From Polytrichum commune (lineage: Eukaryota > Streptophyta > Polytrichopsida > Polytrichales > Polytrichaceae), in contig OX485805.1 in NCBI GenBank assembly GCA_950295325.1, positions 10,540,501 to 10,604,500 on the forward strand: a stretch of 64,000 nucleotides of DNA. The letters are read 5' to 3'. The position numbers and the translations under genes are program-made. The number at the start of each line of letters is the position of its first letter. The stretch's first letter is position 1. The notes beneath the pieces were generated by a model that saw only the letters and a program-made list of their open reading frames with translations, searched no databases and was not told the DNA's origin. Shown piece by piece: positions 57,571 to 64,000 of the stretch.

Positions 57571-58390
57571 CTATCTAGCCTCGGAGACTACCTCTTTTTC
57601 TTTTGCTTCATTTTCTTTTGCTTTTTTTTCTTTTGCCTCTTTTTCTTTTGCCTCTTTTTCTTTTGCTGCGGCTTCTTTTGCTCGCATTGCTTCAACATTC
57701 CTGAAAATCTCCGCCCCGCGACTATAGCCATTCTTGGGGTGACCGCCATCAATAACACATTTTGGATTCCGTCGGCCGCCCGAATTATACGACGAAGAAT
57801 TCGAATACGATGAAGTGGACTGTCTTGCATTTCTGGTCATGGAGTAGAAACGCTCCAACTCGACGGACGCACTAGCCCGCATAGGTCTACGGGTGGGAGC
57901 AACCTGCAACGCGTGAATGCAAGAACACACGTGTTAGTTTAGGGAGGAAGACCCAAACGTGTCACACGTTCATTTTTTAAGTGCCGGATGATTGTAATGC
58001 GCAGTTAACCATGTTTTGGGGGGGGGGGGGGTTCACCTTGTCACCGGGGGCGTTCCCGTCGGAGTCGGCGAGGAGGGGCAATGCATCCCGCAAAGGAATA
58101 GGAAGGGTGCCACTCTTCGTAGGCCGAGCGTCCATCCGCAGCCGCCGTTGAGGTGTACTACTGCCGCCGGGCCGAGACAGGGACGTCCGGACGCATTTGC
58201 GATTTATGCCCTTGAGCGGCGACAGGGACGGAGATGGCCGGAAGATTTGCTTGGGTGGGGGGCTATCAACGACGCCGGCGTCAATAGGCTCCTTGGAGTA
58301 GTCGATGGTGGACGCGGCATCGTAGACGGTCTCGTAGAAGAAGCTCCCCAAGTTTGATTCGCTGACGATGTCAATCGAGGGCTCCAAACG
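57571..58390 (-). CDS. Unrecognised two-exon gene with Lys/Glu/Ala coiled coil
   Basis: Two minus-strand exons are supported by splice sites: 58390-58037 (acceptor ATCAG; donor GTGAAC) and 57903-57571 (acceptor TTGCAG; stop TAG at 57571). The first encodes an acidic/Ser/Pro-rich stretch (IDIVSESNLGSFFYETVYD...). The second encodes VELERFYSMTRNARQ, a Ser/Tyr/Asn-rich run, then a highly regular (A)KEKEAKEK coiled-coil or single-helix repeat from a tttttcttttgcctc microsatellite. No upstream start exon was found, so the 5' end is open. It may be a 3' continuation of the FCP1-like gene just upstream (58510) or a separate gene. No function is assigned. Confidence 0.5.
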
Positions 58391-58509
58391 CTGATGGGAA
58401 AATTAAAACAAACAAAACCCAAGGGGAGGGGGGCAGGGGGGGAGCATGAGAAAATCGATATACAATTGAGGCATACTATATCACACACAATGGCACACCA
58501 TGTAGTATC

Positions 58510-59364
58510 TCAAATGAGTTTATTATATTTCGCGTGAGCGTACAACTCTCTGTACATATAGTCCTTCGGATCCATGTATCTTTCGCCTATCGGATTACAA
58601 CTAAGGAACCGGGGCACGGGTAGTCCGCTCCCCACGAGCGTTTGAATGTACTTAAGTAGGTCTAACAAAAAGCGGTCTCGGACCTTCTCGACCGTCCACG
58701 TGGGGCAAACTATGAAGTTCGAGGTCGGGTTCAAAATGTTCTTGGAAGCGCTGTCGTCCACCATCAACGTGTTGTCACGGGTGGGGCGAACGTTGTAGGG
58801 ACAGCCGACCATGGTCGGACGCTGATCCCATACGACTGGCTTCAAGACCTTAAGAAATTGGTTTACGGCGGGGTTGTTGGGCTTCTTCACAACCCTGCCC
58901 TCGGGGGTGTACAATGTTTTACAAGAATCCTGTCCTAGGACCAAGCACGGGGGTTGGAGTCCCTTGAAGATGAACTCCACGACGGCCTGGGTGTTCTCGG
59001 ACTTCATGGAGCTCCACACGATCACCCACCATTTGGATAGGGTGACCTGCAGGAAGCGCCGAAGCCACGGGCGGAGGTACACTAGCTTGCTTTTGATGTA
59101 CGCGGGGGGACCATCGTAGTTCCCGTCCTCGGGCTTGCAGAAAGGCACCGTGGGGACCTTGGGACAGTGCACGCACTGGACGAGGACCCCGTTGAGGTCT
59201 AGCACCAGGAACCGTGTCTTGGGCGGCGGAGACGGGGAGGGCAAAATCGGGGGGACCACCGCGCTGTCCTCCACGCTCCTCGGGGAGGACCGGTGGGGAG
59301 CCACGACGCTATGCTCCGATCCCTGCGGCGACGAGCGAGAGAAGGCGGCGAGGACTATGTTATG
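58510..59364 (-). CDS. FCP1/SCP-like HAD domain protein (DxN variant)
   Basis: An open frame ends at 58510 and is open back to about 59364 without an in-frame ATG, so a 5' exon is probably missing. A Pro/Ser-rich N-terminus is followed by RFLVLDLNGVLVQ (HAD motif I), a YLRPWLRRFL segment, WWVIVWSSM (motif II region with SS), KPVVWDQR and DNTLMVDDSASK (motif IV DD). These follow the order of FCP1/NLI-interacting-factor domains, which dephosphorylate the RNA polymerase II CTD. The second aspartate of DxDxT/V is N, as in a plant subfamily with LDLNGLL, so CTD phosphatase activity is doubtful. The C-terminus (MDPKDYMYRELYAHAK) is unassigned. It lies 3' of gene B on the same strand, about 0.4 kb past its final palindrome. 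It may be host DNA or element cargo. Confidence 0.7.
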   Translation of the reverse strand, partial: HNIVLAAFSRSSPQGSEHSVVAPHRSSPRSVEDSAVVPPILPSPSPPPKTRFLVLDLNGVLVQCVHCPKVPTVPFCKPEDGNYDGPPAYIKSKLVYLRPWLRRFLQVTLSKWWVIVWSSMKSENTQAVVEFIFKGLQPPCLVLGQDSCKTLYTPEGRVVKKPNNPAVNQFLKVLKPVVWDQRPTMVGCPYNVRPTRDNTLMVDDSASKNILNPTSNFIVCPTWTVEKVRDRFLLDLLKYIQTLVGSGLPVPRFLSCNPIGERYMDPKDYMYRELYAHAKYNKLI

Positions 59365-59742
59365 CTATGTTTAATTCAAGCAGAACGGAAATTTTGTGCA
59401 AACACAAGAAGAATTGGACCATTGGTGGCAACAAAAACATACAAGGGGAACAACATACATTGGGACACGGATGCTAACATATGGGCGCCAAAAATAGTAA
59501 TTTTATTGTTACAAATCTCTATGTACAATTTGAGGGGGGGGGGGCGCGGTGAACGAGGGCATTCACACTATCCTAATTGTACATCTACAAAATTGGTTGC
59601 GCACCGCCAAGGTTGAGCGTAGTCGAGTGAGGTGAGACGAAGGGGATCGCGGGGGGAGCACGTTGTTGGGTGCGTCGGGGGGGTGTAGTTCCTTATAGCT
59701 AGGGGGGACAAGACCACGCCAACAAGACAATGACCAAGGAGG
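59365..59742. other. Gap between gene B and the FCP1-like gene
   Basis: A G-rich patch (59533-59546) and no recognisable gene. Confidence 0.4.
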
Positions 59743-59762
59743 TTTGGGTCGGTCGACCCAAA
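59743..59762. repeat. B palindrome in the 3' flank of gene B
   Basis: TTTGGGTCGGTCGACCCAAA is perfect, core GT. It begins 11 bp past the stop codon of gene B (59773-59775). It matches the post-stop A palindrome of gene A. Confidence 0.92.
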
Positions 59763-59772
59763 CTGGGAAGGC

Positions 59773-61269
59773 TCAGTGTGTTACCTCGCCCTGGTCATGT
59801 CTCGACGATGTGGATGCCTCCACCGTCCCCGATGCCCCACCTCTCTCGCCACCGCCTTCTCCGCCTACGTCAGGGACCTTGTCCTGCAAAGGTTGAGCAT
59901 CAGGCCCTTGTCCTAAACCAATCTCCGCATATGCATCATGCATGGGTTCATCGATTTGGTTAGGATTAGAGGTATCACCAGGCCCTTGGAGGCCTTCAAC
60001 ATCTAACATGGTTGTGTCTCTTTGAGACACAAGTTCGTCAAGGGAGGACTGAGCTGCTCCGGGGTTTGGGTCGGGCGACCCAAACTGTCCTGCATCGGGG
60101 GAGGCGCCTTGGGGCACTACAGTCGAGGGTGGGTTTGGGTCGGTCGACCCAAACATCCTGGGATCGTCCGGCTGGTGAGGGGGCGCCATCACTATGGGGG
60201 GTCGTAGTGGTGGAGGGCCCAACGGGGAGGAGGCTCCAGATACGCGCCAGATGTTGGGATCGTCCACTTGTTGGACTGGCGCGTACGGAACATGGGGCGG
60301 CCGCATCATGTGCTGGAAGCTGAATGACCCTTGCGACACTGGGTGCTGAGGGATGCTCTGCGCTAGGAAACCGGGGGGCAAGTGCGGAAACGAGCTGGAT
60401 GGAGCCACCACCAATCCTTGCGCCCACATCCCTTGTATGACTTGCGATATCAAGTCGGCGCTGGATGGAGGTTGGGCCATCGCCCTTAGTCTTTCTTGTT
60501 CCAAGAGGAGAGCCCTCAGCTCTGCGACCTCGTTCCGCACGGAGGGTTCTTCCGCGGTAGCCCTCTGCAGGCGGACGCGCTGCTCCTCGTCTCTACGCAT
60601 CTTCTCGTTGGCTTCCTCCACAGTGAGGACTTCGGGTTTCACCCTAACCATGCCTGCGAACGCTGTCGGGGAGGGGGGATCCGATCTGAGCCGTTTGGCG
60701 AGCTCAATGTCGTCGTCGTCCTCGCTGCTAATGGCAATGGTCTCCTCCAATGCGTAATCGCCATAGAGCTTCTTTCCCTTTAACTTCCTCCTCTCCCGGA
60801 ACGTGGCAGTCGCGTCCCTGGAGTACATGTCCCTCGCATCGTCCACCGTAAGGACGGGCATCATCTTACTCTGCGGGGTTGCCACACGCATAGCCTTCTT
60901 CCTCTGAGGGGCTTCAGATTCTTGCGTGAATCCCGTTGCCCCTTCCTCCACATCCCCCTCCTTTTCCTCCTCTCCGTGTTCTTCTTCTTCCTCCTCCTCT
61001 TCCACCTCTCCACCTCCTGTACGGGACGGATTGCCCGGATGCAACCCGACTAGAGGTTCGGGTAATTGGGTTGTTGCCCTCATCGCAATTTCTTCCGGGT
61101 TGATCCGCCTCGCCCTATCAAGAGGGTTCTCACCCCCCTCAACAACCTCGTCCACGTAGCTTCCCGGGATCCAATCGAGGATATCCATCTTCTTTGCCAG
61201 CGATTTCTGCGTCCTGTAAAATTGCAGATCGCTATCCTCTATGTACGAGTAGATGTTCAACCCCAACAT
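59773..61269 (-). CDS. Gene B exon 3: acidic tail with SUMO-type motifs
   Basis: This is 498 codons plus stop, phase 0 from acceptor TGTAG at 61270. It begins MLGLNIYSYIEDSD, similar to gene A's MMGLVVNTFVDAID. It has a Glu-rich run (residues about 88-110), a basic patch, ETIAISSEDDDD (SIM-like, residues 176-186), VKPE (K211), LTVEEAN and a charged helix, then a long Pro/Gly/Gln-rich tail. Two B palindromes are read through in frame in that tail (FGSTDPNP and FGSPDPNP). It is the same layout as gene A exon 3 despite low identity. No catalytic residues are visible. Confidence 0.75.
   Translation of the reverse strand: MLGLNIYSYIEDSDLQFYRTQKSLAKKMDILDWIPGSYVDEVVEGGENPLDRARRINPEEIAMRATTQLPEPLVGLHPGNPSRTGGGEVEEEEEEEEHGEEEKEGDVEEGATGFTQESEAPQRKKAMRVATPQSKMMPVLTVDDARDMYSRDATATFRERRKLKGKKLYGDYALEETIAISSEDDDDIELAKRLRSDPPSPTAFAGMVRVKPEVLTVEEANEKMRRDEEQRVRLQRATAEEPSVRNEVAELRALLLEQERLRAMAQPPSSADLISQVIQGMWAQGLVVAPSSSFPHLPPGFLAQSIPQHPVSQGSFSFQHMMRPPHVPYAPVQQVDDPNIWRVSGASSPLGPPPLRPPIVMAPPHQPDDPRMFGSTDPNPPSTVVPQGASPDAGQFGSPDPNPGAAQSSLDELVSQRDTTMLDVEGLQGPGDTSNPNQIDEPMHDAYAEIGLGQGPDAQPLQDKVPDVGGEGGGERGGASGTVEASTSSRHDQGEVTH
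60065..60152. repeat. Two B palindromes inside the gene B coding tail
   Basis: Sites are at 60065-60084 (core GG) and 60133-60152 (core GT), 68 bp apart and read in the same frame, each giving F-G-S-x-D-P-N-P. Confidence 0.92.
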
Positions 61270-61387
61270 CTACACAATCCAAGTTATATAGAAATTAGAA
61301 TTTGCAAGACAAAAAACAAGACCAAAAACAATATCTAGTTTGGGTCGACCGACCCAAACTGCGCAAGAGCTAAAGAATGTAACTTAC
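61270..61387 (-). other. Gene B intron 2 (118 bp) with one B palindrome
   Basis: The donor is GTAAGT at 61387 and the acceptor is TGTAG at 61270, phase 0. The palindrome is at 61339-61358 (core AC). It is positionally the same as gene A intron 2 (after GGSK..YAAM). Confidence 0.88.
61339..61358. repeat. B palindrome in gene B intron 2
   Basis: TTTGGGTCGACCGACCCAAA, perfect, core AC. Confidence 0.92.
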
Positions 61388-62719
61388 CATGGCAGCATAG
61401 AGGGGTTTCGAGCCCCCGAACACGTTGAAGATACAGTCCCCTCTCCTAGTCAGCGTCCTCAGCATCCGCATGTAGAATTCCATCCGCAGCTCATCTGCAG
61501 GATAGTTTGCGTATTTGGCCTCGTCGTATAGGCATTTGCTGGAACCTAACCCATCTGGAACTTGGAAGAGCTTGTCCATCCGGGATATAGGGTGGTTCGG
61601 CACCTTCAACAACTCCGCTTTGTACACGAAGTACAAACACAGGACGTTGACGACCTTGGTCTTCTTGTCCTTCAACGACGTGTAGGCCCCCTCCGCCGGT
61701 GCGGCGATGTAGTGAGACTTGGAGACTGCATACTCCGGCTGCAATTTCCGGACAAGGTCGTACACCTGCTCCGCCCTCCTATCCTCGACTATCCATAGCC
61801 AGACATCAACCTCCCTGAACTTAGGACTCGCATAATCGACGAACTTAGATAGGAAGGGGTCGTAAAACAGTGTGCTCATCGTACCCTCAAATGAGCTTCC
61901 AGGAATGTTCCTGAAATCTATCATTCCGAATGGGAAACGCCCCCCTGCTTTCGTCCTTATCGCCATTCTGGCGTCTTGACCTGGCCAGCCCTGAATTTTC
62001 AAAGGCTCGAAGGTGACAAGGTTGAAGTAAGCGTCCCCTTCAAACTGGACAATCTTCTTCTCCTTGATGAAGTTCGAGAACGCACGCGCTGTGTGATCCG
62101 GAAGCGCCCGGTTCTTCCCACCCTTCACCATCTTGGCCCGCAAGAAGTCATCCCCCGCTTCCCTTATTAGAGCCGCCATGGAGGCACTGGTGAACTTATA
62201 TTCAGCTTTGAATGCTCTCCAGTTAGCCTCATGAACCTCGCCGTCCACGACAATATTCCTCTCCGGCACCAATTTATGCAGCTCCTGCACTATAGTTGTC
62301 TTCTTTTTCCTATTCTCAGTCCATTCCTTCATGGTGTAGCATGAAGGGACGAAGGATTTGGGCTTTAAGAAGACAATCTTCGGGTGCACCCAGCACCTTT
62401 TCGCCGTGGGCGTGAAATGCAGGATGTGCGCCGCCGCCTTCTCCATCTCCGTCTCGGAAAGGCCTTGAAGAGTTCTAAAGAACTCTCTCACGAGAGGCTT
62501 CATTTGTTTGAAGCGCGTGGTTTGGTTGAAGAAAATTCATGTGTCCGGGTCGATGAGCTCACCCGTCTCATGCTTCTCAAATACACTCTTCCACTTCATC
62601 CAAACGGAGTCGGATGCTGTTATTAAATAAATCTCCCCTCTAAGCTCGTTGTATTTCTTCTGTTTGTGACTAGCATTATCAATGGAGGAGAATTTATTTA
62701 TCATTTGGTATTTGAAGTC
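61388..62719 (-). CDS. Gene B exon 2: methyltransferase-like domain, one in-frame TGA
   Basis: This is 444 codons homologous to gene A exon 2. It has FGMIDFRNIPGSS at the motif IV position, VDVWLWIVEDRR, ELRMEFYMRML and GDCIFNVFGGSKPLYAAM, which resembles the GD.V.DpFgGSG..AA SAM loop of N6/N4 methyltransferases more closely than gene A does. An in-frame TGA at 62537-62539 follows ELIDPDT, where gene A reads NPDTEEKYS. The frame continues in register after it. So the copy has a single nonsense codon, unless the codon is bypassed by splicing. The DPPY motif is absent here as in A. Confidence 0.65.
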
Positions 62720-63068
62720 CTGCATGTGATCAAAACAATCATTTGAATGCATGTTAGATATGAACATGTGATTTCCAAAACATATCATGACCAGTGTCTG
62801 CACCAAGAGTTTGGGTCGATCGACCCAAACTAAAAAAACATGACTGCAACAAGAGTTTGGGTCGATCGACCCAAACTAAAAAAACATGACTGCAACAAGA
62901 GTTTGGGTCGATCGACCCAAACTAAAAAAACATGACTGCAACAAGACTTTGGGTCGAGCGATCCAAACTAAAAAACATGACTGCAACAAGACTTTGGATC
63001 GAGCGACCCAAAGTACACAAATAAAGCTGCAAAAGGAGTTTGGGTCGATCGACCCAAACAATACTCAC
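62720..63068 (-). other. Gene B intron 1 (349 bp) with a six-palindrome array
   Basis: The donor is GTGAGT at 63068 and the acceptor is TGCAG at 62720, phase 0. B palindromes are at 62810, 62856, 62902, 62948, 62993 and 63039 (cores AT, AT, AT, AG, AG, AT). They are spaced 45-46 bp apart with a conserved 'taaaaaa(a)catgactgcaacaaga' linker. The last lies 9 nt inside the donor. Confidence 0.92.
62810..63058. repeat. 46-bp tandem array of six B palindromes in gene B intron 1
   Basis: The starts are at 62810, 62856, 62902, 62948, 62993 and 63039. Two sites have one arm mismatch (62948 right arm, 62993 left arm). Confidence 0.92.
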
Positions 63069-64000
63069 CTCCCACTTGGGATTCTTGTCCTTTGCATTCT
63101 CCCTCTCCTTGGGAGGCCTACCATAGAACTCCCACACCTCCCGCGAGGCCATGATATTCCTTATCCAGGAAGCTTGGTAGGCCCTTTTCTTATTCCCCAT
63201 GTTAAAGTAACGGGAGATGTCGCTCAGTCGGGTCTCATCGTCAGACCACACCACCAGTGCCTTCCACACCTTCAACTTCTCCTTCTGATGGTTGGGATCG
63301 TCCCACTCAGTCATCAGTTGGATTTTCTTGGAAGCCTCAACGCTGTGTTGGCCGTCTATGAGCCAAAAATCGCCTTTCTGAATTGTCGCCCACATTTCAG
63401 GGGTAGGCATTTTCTTCAGTCCCTGGGGCATCACTACAATGGTTTGCCTGTCGTCTTTGAATTGTTCGCTAACGATCTGCGCGATTATCCAATCGACGTA
63501 GGCGTCTTCTTTTGCCCGGACACATTTTTCTGGTGGCGCGAGATGACATTGACTGATGTTCACGTCGAATTTGAAATCCCTGCCCATGAAAAAGCAATGG
63601 GAGCACTTGGTCGTGAAATTGTTCACGATTTTTTGGATCTCCCCTGCATCCACTTCCTGCCCTGGCTTCGGCATGCGCAATTCTGGAGAGACTGGCTCGT
63701 CAGTCATCACAGATGACTCTCTCGCCCTCTTGGAGGAAGTTGTTTGGCGGCTGCCAGAAGGCGTAGGCGTCTGGCTATCCGCCGGTGTCTCCGATGGAGT
63801 GGTTCGTCTTGAGCTAGCCGGGACTGGTTGCGGCATCCTCACTGATTGAGGCCTTGACGACCCTGCACCTTCCTCAGTGGGTACCTTCCGCCTGACGGCT
63901 TGCTGAGACTTCGTTTTGCTCTGCAGGGCTTTGTTGAGCACGCTGATTGCATGCTTTAGTTTCGTAAACCGGCTCGAGACCTTTGTGTTCGATGTACTGG
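63069..64000 (-). CDS. Gene B exon 1 (partial): ParB-like DGQH domain protein
   Basis: The frame is open to the window edge, so the N-terminus is missing. It encodes a Ser/Thr/Pro-rich, NLS-like linker (SSKRARES), a C..C and MGRDFKFDV segment, then DRQTIVVMPQG, DFWLIDGQHSVEASKK, VVWSDD and YFNMGNKKRAYQASW, and ends PPKERENAKDKNPKWE at the donor. Each block aligns with gene A exon 1, including the exon end. The DGQH motif is that of ParB/sulfiredoxin-fold proteins. A DNA-binding or nucleotide-binding role is inferred. Confidence 0.7.

Noticed and set aside
57511-57813. Phe-rich plus-strand protein with apparent membrane segments
   Set aside because: It is the antisense shadow of the Lys/Glu/Ala repeat exon, which has splice sites on the minus strand.
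62810-63058. CRISPR-like array (regular repeat and spacer spacing)
   Set aside because: The spacers are nearly identical to each other and the array is inside a eukaryotic intron. It is a tandem repeat.

Overview
The window is nuclear DNA from a land plant. It holds spliced GT-AG genes, a decaying multi-exon cytochrome P450, TTTAGGG-type interstitial repeats, a tRNA-derived SINE, and plant-style LTR, hAT and CACTA elements. Most of it is nested transposable elements. Ordinary host genes are few: a small secreted-protein gene (35.5 kb), the P450 relic (23-28 kb) and possibly an FCP1-like HAD gene (58.5-59.4 kb). The species cannot be read from the sequence.

The standout content is two diverged copies of what looks like one two-gene DNA element system, called A and B here. 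A runs from about 5.4 to 21.8 kb. It has a three-exon gene on the minus strand (13208 to 5440) for a roughly 1,345-residue protein with a ParB-like DGQH domain, a methyltransferase-like region and a long acidic coiled-coil tail. A palindrome-rich intergenic region follows, then a divergent plus-strand transposase-like gene (18681-21820, one intron, D..DN..GHTHDDID motifs). B-type sequence runs from 47.6 kb past the window end. It has a decayed paralogue of the transposase on the minus strand (50706-47644), palindrome arrays upstream of it, an FCP1-like gene, and a second ParB/methyltransferase-like gene on the minus strand (window edge to 59773) with the same exon plan.

Each copy is peppered with its own 20-bp perfect or near-perfect palindrome. 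A has 27 copies of TTACGAACGNNCGTTCGTAA. B has 23 copies of TTTGGGTCGNNCGACCCAAA. Both have 9-bp arms ending in CG and a variable 2-bp core. In both, palindromes occur in the intergenic DNA, in both introns (one right behind the intron 1 donor), twice inside the coding tail, and once just after the stop codon. The arms differ completely between A and B while format and placement match. This points to a coevolving DNA-binding protein and binding-site system, perhaps like the anti-silencing VANC proteins of VANDAL elements. That role is inference.

Layout: 1-5.4 kb, broken Ty3/gypsy copies with inverted LTRs; 5.4-13.2 kb, gene A split by a 3.4-kb hAT-like element; 13.2-18.5 kb, A palindromes plus microsatellites and a small MITE; 18.7-21.8 kb, transposase A; 23-28 kb, P450 relic; 29.3-33.3 kb, two solo LTRs; 35.5 kb, secreted protein; 37.9-47.2 kb, G-poor DNA holding a triple nest (solo LTR in hAT in hAT); 47.6-50.7 kb, transposase B pseudogene; 50.9-54.9 kb, 75-bp B-palindrome array split by a solo LTR and by a CACTA element that carries a SINE; 55-57.5 kb, MITE remnants and repeats; 57.5-59.4 kb, FCP1-like gene and an unrecognised gene; 59.7-64 kb, gene B.
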